Assembly (NCBI GenBank): GCA_017558555.1
Contig: JAFYUJ010000008.1
Span: 1-55,110, forward strand
Source of the DNA: Akkermansia sp.
GTDB lineage: Bacteria > Verrucomicrobiota > Verrucomicrobiia > Verrucomicrobiales > Akkermansiaceae
Direction: 5' to 3'
DNA length: 55,110 bases
Positions 42,013-50,952 of the stretch are shown piece after piece. How positions within the stretch are numbered: the first letter of the stretch is position 1; the number at the start of each line of letters is the position of its first letter. The notes under the pieces were generated by a model. The model did not search any database. It was not told the origin of the DNA and saw only the letters and a program-made list of their open reading frames with translations. Position numbers and translations under genes: made by a program.

Positions 42013-43152
42013 TTATTTCAGCACGCGCCCAATATCGCGATTAGCGGCTATAATGATGGGAAGAGATGAGATGAAAATGCAGATAGCCAGTGTGAGGCTG
42101 ATGAGCTGAATTTCCGGCATGATTTCGGCCAGTTCCAGGCTGTAATTGCCCAATTTAAGCAACTGGGAGACAATGATTTTCTGAAAATACATGAACGTGG
42201 CAACAGCCCCTGCAAAAGAAGCACCCACAATGATGAAATTCTCCACAATGAACGCCCCCACCAGCATGATGGGATGGATGCCGAAGCTCTTCATGAGGGT
42301 GTATATGTACTCATTCTGGCGGTATTCCATACCGGCCAGAGCAGTCAGCAGAATGCCAACGATACAGCTGATGCCCAGGCAAAAAGCTAGGCGGCACAGG
42401 GTTTGCTTGGAGAGGACGCTTTCCAGCTCCTGAAGCAGGCGGGAGGCAGTCACCACGATGCCGGTGGCGTGTTCCAGGCGCATATAGTGGCGGAAATATT
42501 GCTCCACCCTGAGAATGGATTCGGTACTCTCCAAATGGCGAATGCGGGCAATAATCCGGGTATAAGAAGGGAATTTGAGGGTATCGGGCAAGGAATCCGG
42601 CTGCACGAGGATGCCCTTGCCGTTCATGAGGCGCATGAGCAAATGGTCTTCCGGCATCGTGCGCACAAAGACGGTCTGCGATTCTCCCCAGATGGTGATA
42701 TCAGCCGGGCCGGGGGGCAGTTTACCGCCCGGTGCTTGCAGGAGGGTGGGCCCACCGCCGGGAGCCATGAGGGGCAAAAAGCGGTTTATCTGGTTAAAAT
42801 CAAAGGTATAGATGTTGATATAGTCACCGGCAGAGGTGCGTGCAGAGCCCAGAGAGGAGACCGCGTAGGCATCCACACCCAGCAGCTCATCCAATTCTGC
42901 CATGGTGGGCACGGTAGCCTTATCCGCTTCCGGGTCGGAGCTCATCGTCACCATGACCAAATCGCCACCACGGGAGATGATTTTATCCCGCACAATTTTA
43001 GTGGCAAGCGCATAGCTACCCAGGGAGCAAAGGGCACACAAACCCAGGAAATACACCACAAGCACGCGTGCCAGCGGGCTGGATACGCGCGAAAACCAGC
43101 GGTGAATGGTATCTTTAGCAAGATACAGGCTTGTCAAAATCAATGATTTCAT
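42013..43152 (-). CDS. ABC transporter permease (MacB/FtsX-like)
   Basis: 379 residues with one transmembrane helix near the N terminus (about 28-50), a large extracytoplasmic domain (about 55-250) and three C-terminal helices (for example LCRLAFCLGISCIVGILLTAL and FIVENFIIVGASFAGAVATF). This is the MacB/FtsX/LolC architecture, mechanically coupled to a periplasmic domain rather than forming a classic channel. The start overlaps the ATPase gene end by 38 bases, indicating translational coupling. With the ATPase and the adaptor upstream it makes a MacAB-type tripartite exporter or lipoprotein/extracellular-sensor module. Substrate unknown. Confidence 0.82.
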   Translation of the reverse strand: MKSLILTSLYLAKDTIHRWFSRVSSPLARVLVVYFLGLCALCSLGSYALATKIVRDKIISRGGDLVMVTMSSDPEADKATVPTMAELDELLGVDAYAVSSLGSARTSAGDYINIYTFDFNQINRFLPLMAPGGGPTLLQAPGGKLPPGPADITIWGESQTVFVRTMPEDHLLMRLMNGKGILVQPDSLPDTLKFPSYTRIIARIRHLESTESILRVEQYFRHYMRLEHATGIVVTASRLLQELESVLSKQTLCRLAFCLGISCIVGILLTALAGMEYRQNEYIYTLMKSFGIHPIMLVGAFIVENFIIVGASFAGAVATFMYFQKIIVSQLLKLGNYSLELAEIMPEIQLISLTLAICIFISSLPIIIAANRDIGRVLK

Positions 43153-43747
43153 CTGCCAGTTCAAGGAGGCGGCTATCGTGTGTGCTGATGATACAGATGC
43201 GCTGGGCGGCATCTTTGAGAATCAGCTGTTTAATGATATTGGTATTGGTATCATCCAGACCGGATGTGGGCTCATCGAGGAGGATGGTGGGGGCATCCTT
43301 CATGAGGGTGCGCGCCAGAGCAGCGCGCTGGGCCTGGCCACCGGAAAGCTTATCGGCGCGGCGGTGGCGCAGCTCCTGCAAGCCCAAATCAGCGAGCAGG
43401 CTTTGGAAGCGGGGTTTCCACTGCCGGGCAGGCAGCACGGCCATTTCCGCCGCCAGGCGCAGGTTGCGCTCTACACTCATGAGCGGAAGCAGGTTGATAC
43501 CCTGGAACATGTAGGCCACATCCCGCCGGTGATATCGGCGCGAGGTGACGCGCGCTCCCGTGGGAGTGATGATGCGGCCACTCTGCACCTTCAGGTACCC
43601 TGCCAGCAGCTTGAGCAAGGTGGTCTTACCGGAGCCGGAATAGCCCTTCAGGATGGTGACACCGGGGTGAAACGTGTGCGAGAAATGGTCGATGACCGGT
43701 TCCCGGCGGGTGTAGCCAAAGGTGATATTCTCGCAAATGAGGTTCAT
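43115..43747 (-). CDS. ABC transporter ATP-binding protein (LolD/MacB-type)
   Basis: 210 residues, the usual length for a stand-alone LolD/FtsE-type ATPase. Motifs: Walker A GYSGSGKT (35-42), Q-loop FQG (81-83), signature LSGGQ (134-138), Walker B ILLDEP (155-160), H-loop His190 (STHD). Powers the permease encoded by the overlapping next gene. Starts 3 bases after the adaptor gene. Confidence 0.92.
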   Translation of the reverse strand: MNLICENITFGYTRREPVIDHFSHTFHPGVTILKGYSGSGKTTLLKLLAGYLKVQSGRIITPTGARVTSRRYHRRDVAYMFQGINLLPLMSVERNLRLAAEMAVLPARQWKPRFQSLLADLGLQELRHRRADKLSGGQAQRAALARTLMKDAPTILLDEPTSGLDDTNTNIIKQLILKDAAQRICIISTHDSRLLELADEIIDFDKPVSC

Positions 43748-43750
43748 GGC

Positions 43751-44776
43751 TCAGGGGGCGGCATTGGGGCAGATGATAATATCACGCTCGGCAATAATCA
43801 CGATGTGATACCCGGGGTGCGCCACAGCCACCAATTCCTCCCAATTTTCGCAGTGGGCGGCTTCGGGGTGCGCCGCCAAGGTGGCCTTGCGCACGCGCTG
43901 CACACCCTCGCCGGCCTCGTAGATGAGCTTGGCGCGGGCGTTGCTGCCCATCATGGAATGAGCGGTTTCGTGGTCCTCCTGCGGCAGTTTGAAGAAATAC
44001 ACCAGCATATCACCCCCGTTGTTGGCTCTCTCCACACGACGGAAAGCATAGGTGCCCTCCAGCTTGCGGTTGCCGGGCAAGCTGACTTCGGCCCGGAAGT
44101 TTTCCGGCGGCAGCTGCGTCAATTCCCCGCGGCCAATGCCAAGGGTAATATAATAGGCAGAATCATCACACACGGTGGCAAAAGCCTGCACCATACCGGT
44201 GTTTTCAAAGGGTTTGCTCCTATCCTGCGGCAGGTTGACGTTGTATTGCAAGCGCCCGGTAAAGGGCATTTTGAGCGTGTTATTTTCCACTTTGGCCTGC
44301 CAATCGGCGCGTTTGCGGCGCTCGATGGTGCTGAGCTCACGCTGCAACAAATCCATGCGCTCTGACAGGTCTGCCAGGGATTCGTGGGTGGGCGTTTCGC
44401 CTTGGGTCGGCACCAAATCAGTGGCGTATTTACGCTCTGCTTCGGTGAGGTTCAGATAGAATTGGATGCGGCGCTTCTCGGCCTCCAGCTTGCGGAGTTC
44501 ATCTTTTTTATTGATGCGCTCGCGGGCAAGTTGCAGCTCCATATCTTCCTTTTCCTGCTCCAATTTTTCTTTATTGACGCGGGCGATGATCGCTCCTTGC
44601 TCCAGACGGGCGGTGGCATCGGCAAAATCCGTGACGACACCGCGTTCGGAAAGGCTGAGCACGGCCACTTGCTCCGGCACAATCTTGGCAGGCAGGATGC
44701 CCAGGCTCACCTGCTCTGCCACCACAGGGGCGCAGAGCACAACAGAGAGCAAAAAGGCTGGTATGCGCAAGTGCAT
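43751..44776 (-). CDS. Periplasmic adaptor-like protein (HlyD/MacA-type)
   Basis: 341 residues with a signal peptide (MHLRIPAFLLSVVLCAPVVA). A half-lipoyl-like strand region (VAVLSLSERGVVTDF, then LEQGAIIARVN) is followed by a long coiled-coil hairpin (about 68-160, rich in Glu/Lys/Arg) and a beta-barrel-type part (MPFTGRLQYNVNLP onward), the layout of membrane-fusion proteins. It precedes the ATPase gene by 3 bases, so together with the permease it is a MacA-like partner. No TolC-like gene lies in the window. Confidence 0.78.
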   Translation of the reverse strand: MHLRIPAFLLSVVLCAPVVAEQVSLGILPAKIVPEQVAVLSLSERGVVTDFADATARLEQGAIIARVNKEKLEQEKEDMELQLARERINKKDELRKLEAEKRRIQFYLNLTEAERKYATDLVPTQGETPTHESLADLSERMDLLQRELSTIERRKRADWQAKVENNTLKMPFTGRLQYNVNLPQDRSKPFENTGMVQAFATVCDDSAYYITLGIGRGELTQLPPENFRAEVSLPGNRKLEGTYAFRRVERANNGGDMLVYFFKLPQEDHETAHSMMGSNARAKLIYEAGEGVQRVRKATLAAHPEAAHCENWEELVAVAHPGYHIVIIAERDIIICPNAAP

Positions 44777-44797
44777 GAGTGATGAAACGGTGGCTGC

Positions 44798-45100
44798 TTA
44801 CATGGGGAAGCCCAGGCCGCCCGTGACCTTGCGCATCTCGCTTTCGGCCATCTTCTGGGCGCCGGTCAGGGCATCCTGCACGGCTTTGAGCAGCAGAGAC
44901 TGGAGGAATTCGGCGTCATCGGGGTCAATCACGGCGGGATCAATGCTGATGGCACTAATCATGCCGTTGCCAGTGGCCGTCACCTTGATTTTGCCACCTG
45001 CGGCCTCGGCCACAAACTGCTTTTCTGCCAATTTAGCCTGGGCCTGGGCCATATTGGCCTGCATGGCCTGAGCCTGCTTCATGAGTTTCTGGATATTCAT
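44798..45100 (-). CDS. ybaB: Nucleoid-associated protein YbaB/EbfC
   Basis: 100-residue DNA-binding protein of the YbaB/EbfC family, forming tweezer-like dimers. Shows the N-terminal helix MNIQKLMKQAQAMQ, the AAGGKIKVTATGNG strand region and the C-terminal helical part ending GLGFPM. It lies 15 bases after dnaX, a widely conserved gene order (dnaX-ybaB, often with recR, which is absent here), and 21 bases before the adaptor gene. Confidence 0.93.
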   Translation of the reverse strand: MNIQKLMKQAQAMQANMAQAQAKLAEKQFVAEAAGGKIKVTATGNGMISAISIDPAVIDPDDAEFLQSLLLKAVQDALTGAQKMAESEMRKVTGGLGFPM

Positions 45101-45115
45101 GCTGGGAAATGATGT

Positions 45116-46957
45116 TTAGTTTTTGATGAGGGTTGCGTGGAACTCCTTGAGGGCAAGCTCAATGAGCGGGTCGTTGTAAAATTCTTCTTCCGTGGGGCGC
45201 AGGGAGGCCGGAGCCGCGGGTTTTTCCTCTGCCGGAGCGGGGGCGGGAGCTTTCTTGACGGGCTTGGGTGCCGGAACCGGCATGGGCGGGGGCGGCGGCA
45301 TTTCCTCCACCACGGGCGGGGGCACGCTGCCATCTGTGACGAGGCGCAGGTTGATGCGGCGAGCGCAGAGGGCCTGCGCGGCCTCTCGCACCAAATCCAT
45401 GATAGCCTCGCTGAGCAGGGCATCGCGTGTGTTGATGTCTTCCGGGTGGTGGGCGATGATGACCATGCCATCATCATCGCTCACAAAGAGGGTGTTGCCT
45501 ATCATGGCAGCCTTGAGCGGGGCCTTGCTGCGCACACTCTCCAGGATGCTGTCCCAATCCTCGGGGGTGAGATTGCGCTCGGTGGGCTCTGCCGGCATAT
45601 CGGGCGCGGGCATGTCTCCAAACAAGGGGGGCTGGTCATCGATAGGCTCCAGCGTGGTGGCTTCGGCCGCGATGATGGGCTCGGGGTCCGGCTGCGGCTC
45701 AGGCTCCGGCGCAGGAGCAGGAACAGGCATGGGAGCGGGGGTGGGCACCGGGGTAGTGGCTGCTGCAGGGGCACCCGGCATGCTGACAGCAGGCAGCGGA
45801 GCCGTAGCGATGGGTGTTTCCGGCAGGGGGGCACCGGCCAGGGCGCGGATGATATCGCTCACGTTGGCTTCGGCCAGGGAATGCACGGCCTGAATCAGGC
45901 CCATTTCCAGGTGCAGGCGTTTGTTGGTGCTCCAGCGCATGTGTTCCTCTGCGGTGGAGAGCACCTCCATGAGGCGGATGATTTTATCCGTAGGCGTGCG
46001 GGCGAGGAGGGTGCTGAGGGTCTCTCGCCACTCGGCAGGCAGGCTGTTGGTAGCCTCATCGGGTGCGACTTTGCTGACGAGCAGCTCGCTCACGGCGCCC
46101 ATGAGTTCGGAGAGCAGCTGGCCCATGTCGCGGCCGGCTTCGGCAAGCTCATGCACCAGGTGTAGCAGGCTGGGCAGCTGGCGGTCCAGCATGTAAGCCA
46201 GGGCGCGGGCCACGGTATCGCGGCTGGTCACGCCGAAAATATCGTTTACATTCTGCTCTGTAATGCTGTTGCCGCAGAAAGACACCAGCTGGTCGAGCAT
46301 GGACTGCGCATCGCGCATGCCGCCATCGGCCACGCGGGCAATGGCAAAGGCCGCAGCCTCACTCAGGGTCACACCTTCGTTGGCAGCGATGTTCACCAGG
46401 TGGCGCGCAATGATATCTGCCGGGATGGGGCGCAAATCAAAACGCTGGCAGCGAGATAAAATGGTGGGCAGAATCTTGTGCGGTTCTGTCGTGGCAAAGA
46501 TGAACATGACGTGTGCCGGCGGCTCTTCCAGGGTCTTGAGCAGGGCGTTGAAGGACTCCTTGGTGAGCATGTGCACTTCGTCAATATAAATAATGCGGTA
46601 TTGCCCGCGGGTGGGGGCAAACTGCACGTTGTCGCGCAGGTCGCGAATGTTGTCGATACCGCGGTTGGAGGCGCCGTCAATCTCCAGCACATCCAGGCTG
46701 CGACCCTCGGCAATTTCGCGGCACACATCTTCATCCGGGTCGAAATCCACGCTGGGACCCCCGGTGCAGTTGAGGGCTTTGGCAAAGATACGGGCGGTGG
46801 AGGTTTTGCCGGTACCGCGCGGACCCACAAAAAGGTATGCATGCGCAAGGCGTTTCTGCTCAATAGCATTGCAAAGCGTACGTACCACATGATCCTGACC
46901 CAGCACATCCTTGAATGTGCGGGGTCTGTACTTTCTGGCAAAAACCTGATAACTCAC
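45116..46957 (-). CDS. dnaX: DNA polymerase III subunit gamma/tau
   Basis: Clamp-loader ATPase of the replisome. 613 residues with MSYQVFARKYRPRTF, Walker A GPRGTGKTS, Walker B-region YIDEVHML, sensor phrases (FATTEPHKI, SRCQRFD) and a long Pro-rich tail (about 385-480 and 540-590) as in tau. The start codon is GTG: the TAGAAT hexamer is 6 nt upstream and the frame opens exactly with (M)SYQVFARKYRP. The zinc module that normally follows Walker A (PCGxCxxC) is largely lost. Only the Cys in ALNC and the one in DVCREI remain, separated by an acidic loop. Followed by ybaB after 15 bases; first gene of the five-gene operon. Confidence 0.95.
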   Translation of the reverse strand: MSYQVFARKYRPRTFKDVLGQDHVVRTLCNAIEQKRLAHAYLFVGPRGTGKTSTARIFAKALNCTGGPSVDFDPDEDVCREIAEGRSLDVLEIDGASNRGIDNIRDLRDNVQFAPTRGQYRIIYIDEVHMLTKESFNALLKTLEEPPAHVMFIFATTEPHKILPTILSRCQRFDLRPIPADIIARHLVNIAANEGVTLSEAAAFAIARVADGGMRDAQSMLDQLVSFCGNSITEQNVNDIFGVTSRDTVARALAYMLDRQLPSLLHLVHELAEAGRDMGQLLSELMGAVSELLVSKVAPDEATNSLPAEWRETLSTLLARTPTDKIIRLMEVLSTAEEHMRWSTNKRLHLEMGLIQAVHSLAEANVSDIIRALAGAPLPETPIATAPLPAVSMPGAPAAATTPVPTPAPMPVPAPAPEPEPQPDPEPIIAAEATTLEPIDDQPPLFGDMPAPDMPAEPTERNLTPEDWDSILESVRSKAPLKAAMIGNTLFVSDDDGMVIIAHHPEDINTRDALLSEAIMDLVREAAQALCARRINLRLVTDGSVPPPVVEEMPPPPPMPVPAPKPVKKAPAPAPAEEKPAAPASLRPTEEEFYNDPLIELALKEFHATLIKN

Positions 46958-46963
46958 GCGGGT

Positions 46964-46992
46964 ATTCTAGCGAATTCGCTAAGCGAAAGCAA
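46964..46992 (-). promoter_or_regulatory. dnaX promoter overlapped by palindromes
   Basis: Minus strand: TTGCTT (46992-46987), 17-nt spacer, TAGAAT (46969-46964), 6 nt to the GTG at 46957. TAGCGAATTCGCTA (46968-46981) is a perfect 14-bp palindrome covering the -10 edge and spacer. A second one, TTCGCT-A-AGCGAA (46975-46987), shares half of it. Likely an operator. Confidence 0.5.
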
Positions 46993-47172
46993 GAAGAATG
47001 TTCGACACGCCCGGGCTTGCTCGTTGGAAGGAAAAAGCCTCATTCTCCGATTGATGATACCATGCTATTTTCTCATTCAGAGTCATCATATTCTCAAAAT
47101 GATAGACAATAGACATGAGGTATGATAAGCTGGGGCGAATCCCGCGGCGTTGGCCGCCCAGATCATTTTGAC

Positions 47173-50100
47173 ATGAATACACAAGAGGAAGCAACAACAC
47201 TCACCGACGAACAGACAGGTGCAGCAGAGGAACTGCAAGAGCAAACAGCCGCCACACCTGCGGCCGAAGCACCAAAAAAGGAGGAAAAGAAGCCCAAGGT
47301 GGAGCGCTCCATCGATGATGAAGGCGATGACATTGTGGTAGCGGCAGCAGTAGGTGATACGATTGCCAACGTGTTCGGCGATGATGATGATGACGAGGCG
47401 ATGAATTTCATCCTGGGTCTGGCTGCCGCAGGCATCATTTTCGCCGGGTTGGGTATTTACTCCAACTCCGGCAATGTAGGGGTGATGGTGGGCGCCATCA
47501 TCTACCTGATAGGTTATGCCGTGTTGATGTTGCGCATCATGCCGATTATCCTGGTAGGTCTGGGCTTGGGTGGCTTTTATTTCATCCTGACAGAGGATAC
47601 GAATCTGCCCTTCTATGTACCCTTGGCCTGCCTGGGCATAGGTGGTCTTGGTTTCCTGATACGTTATCTGATACCCAAGCACATCATGCGCATCATGCAG
47701 AAGGCATCCTGGGTGGTGATGTTTGGTGGGCCGATTGTCATGTGTGCCAGCGGGGCCACCATTACAGGTTCGCTGTGTATGGTGGTTGCCGGGTTGTGGT
47801 TGCTGCTGTTCCTGTTCCGCGCTGTGATTGTGGGCATCATCAACATGGTGTTCAACTTTCTGTTCGGCTGGCTGCTTGGGCCAAGAGAGATTCCCGGTAA
47901 AAAACAGAAAACTACGGTTCCTGTCTCTGCCGTGAAACCCAACCCGGCCGTCAAGCGAAAAACTTCGGCAAAGCCTGAGGCTGTGGTTAAACCCAAGGCC
48001 CCTGATACAACGGCACCGAACAAACCCGAAGAACCCATCAAGCCGGAATACCCCGCAGCCGTGGAAGCGCTGAAGCAGAGCCAACCAAAGGCACCTGTCA
48101 AAGAAAATAAAGTGCCGGAGAACACCGCGCCCAAGCAGCGTACTATCATCAAAACAACAATGCCCGTACCCGGTGCATCCACCATCAACGGCATCTGGTA
48201 CCCCAAACTGGGAGAGCAGCGCATGTCCCTTGCCCGCTATAAGCTACGCTGCCACGAATTTCGCAAAGAGCAATGGGCCTGGCACAAGGAGCATTGGCTC
48301 ACCTGGTCTTTGCCTTTGATGCTGAACGTGCTGGGTGGTCTGATGCTGCTGGCCATGAGCATTACAACCATCATTATTGCTATTATCTGCTTCTTTGTGG
48401 CCGAAATTCTGATGCTGGTGTATTCCATCCGTATTCTGATGTTCATCCACAACGGCCGATTCCGCAATGACAGCAAGATGCGCATGAAAGACCTGGGATT
48501 GCCCCCCATCAGTTCATGGGTGCCGGCCATCATCATGTTCTTTGCAGCATTACTGTTCGAAGAATCCTGGATTGTATTGGCAGTGTTCCTGGCCATTCTG
48601 TTGCCCTACATCCTGCTGTACTATCTCCCCGGCCAAACGGATGCCAACAAGTACGGCCCGGTACCGGATGATGAACCCACCCCCGATGAATGGAAAGCCG
48701 TGAAAAAATCTCCGCGCGCGCGCTCGGCTCGGGGCGAAACAATCCAAGCCACTCCCATCACCTGGAAAAATGCGCTCAGCTGCAGTGGGCAATACACGTC
48801 CGGGCAATTCTGGATGCACTGGGGCGCCACGGCGCTGGTGTCATTTGCCATCTTATGTATCTGGCAAGGCTCCTATTTCAAGTATATTAACAGTTTTATC
48901 TCCTTTTGCAGCATCGTTTCATTTTGGTGGACTCTGCACATGCTGCTGGTCTTGCCGGCCTTTGTCAAGAGGTTGAGGGGAGTCGGCAGGTCTGTCATTC
49001 TTCCCTATATCTGGCTGGGTACCGGGCTTGTCGTGATGCTGACAGGAGCCATTGTAAACCCCACCATCTCCAGCATTTCCACCCATGAAACAATCTTCTG
49101 GTGCACGCAAATACCCCTGATGCTGCTGGGGTTGGCATGCTACATTCTCTGCTTCCTGCCTGCCAGGGATGCCGGTGAGCAAGCAGATCAGGCTCTGTTC
49201 GGGCGGGCGACCAAGTGGTACGCCGGCATGGCGCTGGCCCGCCTGCTGATGATTCCCCTGCTGCCCCTCATTGCACAGTTCTCCCTGCTGTATCTGGCAG
49301 ATATGGACATCTTGTACAATCGCTTTGAGCAATCTGTGAGCGAGGGCGATGTGGAGATGGCAGAAAAGATTCTGGACACGGGCAGAATCAACCCTGCGCT
49401 GCTCAATGGCGATGTTGATCATCTTCAGCAGGAAGACTGGAGACCCTGGAACATGCCTCAAAAGGATAAAACACCGCTTCGCCTGGCGATTGAGAAAAAC
49501 AACCAGCCCTTGTTCGATTATCTGCTCAACCACCCCGATGTGGATGTCAATGCCCAGGCACCCATTCATCTGGCATTGCAACTGGACCGCACACAGATGG
49601 TGCAGCAGTTGATACACCACCCCAAGTTCGATATCTGCACCCGCGATGAGAACAATGAGACGCTGCTGGAAAAATCCATCTCATCCAACAACCGGGATTT
49701 GCTGCAGCAGCTCATGCAGCACCCGGCATTCAATATCAACACCAGCTGTGTATTGCACACGGCATGCCGCAAAGGCTTGATTGATATGGTGCAGCTGCTA
49801 CTGGATACACCGGGAATCGACATCAACTACGCAGAGCAAGAACATGGTAACACCCCCATGCACGAAGCAGCCATCTGCGGCCACGCCGACATTGTGGAGC
49901 TTTTGCTCAAGCAGGAGGGTATCAATATCAACCGTACCAACCATGCCGGCAAAACCCCGCGCCAGGCTGTTCCCGGCTGGAGCAGCAACCAACGCTGCGC
50001 CCGATTGCTGGAATGCGCCATGTACCACCCGCTTCAAAAAGCTGCCTATCTGAATGATTTGGCCACACTTCATTCGCTGTTGCAGGCCGGTGAGGACGTG

Positions 50101-50937
50101 AATGCCACGGATGACCATGGGAACACCGCCCTGCACATCGCCGTCAAGGAACGGAACCAGGATGTCATCACAAGGCTGTTGCAAGTAACGGGCCTGGATG
50201 CCAACAAAGCCAACAATGATGGCAATACAGCCCTGCATATTGCCGCATTCAATGGAGCAGAAGCTCATGTGCGTCTGCTGCTGGATGTACCCGACATCAA
50301 GCTGGCGACCCAGAACAACAAGGGACAAACACCTGCTCAATACGCACGCGCCTACTTCAACATGAGCTGCGCCAAACTCATTGAGGAGGCCGAGCAGGCT
50401 CGCCGCCCGAAGCAACCCGCCATCCCCGAGCAATTCCTGCAAGCGCTTTACAACACGGAGGAACCCACCCCACCCGCTCCCCAACCCAATCACCACCACT
50501 TCAATCCCCAACCGGTTGTGGAGCCGCGCGACAATACGGCCGACATTGTTCGCAAGCGCATACGACTCAGCGAACCCTATACCGGCCTGGCCGCCGATGC
50601 CCTGCTGGAGCAAGACATTGCCAACACCTGCACCGCTACCATCAATATCCTGCCCAAGAATATCCGCATGTCTCGCGCAGAGCTGGCCAAAAACCTCAAG
50701 GCTTTCGGCAAGCGCTGGCCCGAGCGTACGTACAACGTGCTGGGTGTAGCCCGTAGCGGCAATGTCATCGAAATTCAGGTCTTTTATCAGTGTTTTGGCC
50801 GCGGTAAGAGCACCAGCGGCTACTCGCTCTTCACGCTCATCCTGGATGATGAGAACAAAATCCGCGCCATGGGCGAAAAAACCGCCAAAACTGCTCCCCC
50901 GCCTTTCAGCCCGGGTATGCAAAAGGTTCACTATTAA
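47173..50937 (+). CDS. Polytopic membrane protein with ankyrin repeats and shared C-terminal module
   Basis: 1254 residues. An acidic, Gln/Thr-rich N terminus (about 1-75) leads into two hydrophobic blocks (about 76-240 and 385-710, together some 12-15 transmembrane helices) separated by a Lys/Pro-rich linker (KPEAVVKPKAPDTT and so on). Then come about nine ankyrin-type repeats (about 710-1085, such as GNTPMHEAAICGHADIVELL and GNTALHIAVKERNQDVITRL) and the 135-residue NTF2-like module 1120-1254, which also ends caspase protein 2. The start at 47173 gives a MNTQEE opening like the MNESQQ of the next gene; an ATG at 47122 is possible. Topology of the ankyrin part is not certain. The shared module suggests it faces the same compartment as the exported caspases. 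Confidence 0.78.
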   Translation: MNTQEEATTLTDEQTGAAEELQEQTAATPAAEAPKKEEKKPKVERSIDDEGDDIVVAAAVGDTIANVFGDDDDDEAMNFILGLAAAGIIFAGLGIYSNSGNVGVMVGAIIYLIGYAVLMLRIMPIILVGLGLGGFYFILTEDTNLPFYVPLACLGIGGLGFLIRYLIPKHIMRIMQKASWVVMFGGPIVMCASGATITGSLCMVVAGLWLLLFLFRAVIVGIINMVFNFLFGWLLGPREIPGKKQKTTVPVSAVKPNPAVKRKTSAKPEAVVKPKAPDTTAPNKPEEPIKPEYPAAVEALKQSQPKAPVKENKVPENTAPKQRTIIKTTMPVPGASTINGIWYPKLGEQRMSLARYKLRCHEFRKEQWAWHKEHWLTWSLPLMLNVLGGLMLLAMSITTIIIAIICFFVAEILMLVYSIRILMFIHNGRFRNDSKMRMKDLGLPPISSWVPAIIMFFAALLFEESWIVLAVFLAILLPYILLYYLPGQTDANKYGPVPDDEPTPDEWKAVKKSPRARSARGETIQATPITWKNALSCSGQYTSGQFWMHWGATALVSFAILCIWQGSYFKYINSFISFCSIVSFWWTLHMLLVLPAFVKRLRGVGRSVILPYIWLGTGLVVMLTGAIVNPTISSISTHETIFWCTQIPLMLLGLACYILCFLPARDAGEQADQALFGRATKWYAGMALARLLMIPLLPLIAQFSLLYLADMDILYNRFEQSVSEGDVEMAEKILDTGRINPALLNGDVDHLQQEDWRPWNMPQKDKTPLRLAIEKNNQPLFDYLLNHPDVDVNAQAPIHLALQLDRTQMVQQLIHHPKFDICTRDENNETLLEKSISSNNRDLLQQLMQHPAFNINTSCVLHTACRKGLIDMVQLLLDTPGIDINYAEQEHGNTPMHEAAICGHADIVELLLKQEGININRTNHAGKTPRQAVPGWSSNQRCARLLECAMYHPLQKAAYLNDLATLHSLLQAGEDVNATDDHGNTALHIAVKERNQDVITRLLQVTGLDANKANNDGNTALHIAAFNGAEAHVRLLLDVPDIKLATQNNKGQTPAQYARAYFNMSCAKLIEEAEQARRPKQPAIPEQFLQALYNTEEPTPPAPQPNHHHFNPQPVVEPRDNTADIVRKRIRLSEPYTGLAADALLEQDIANTCTATINILPKNIRMSRAELAKNLKAFGKRWPERTYNVLGVARSGNVIEIQVFYQCFGRGKSTSGYSLFTLILDDENKIRAMGEKTAKTAPPPFSPGMQKVHY

Positions 50938-50952
50938 CCTTCTCTCACCACC

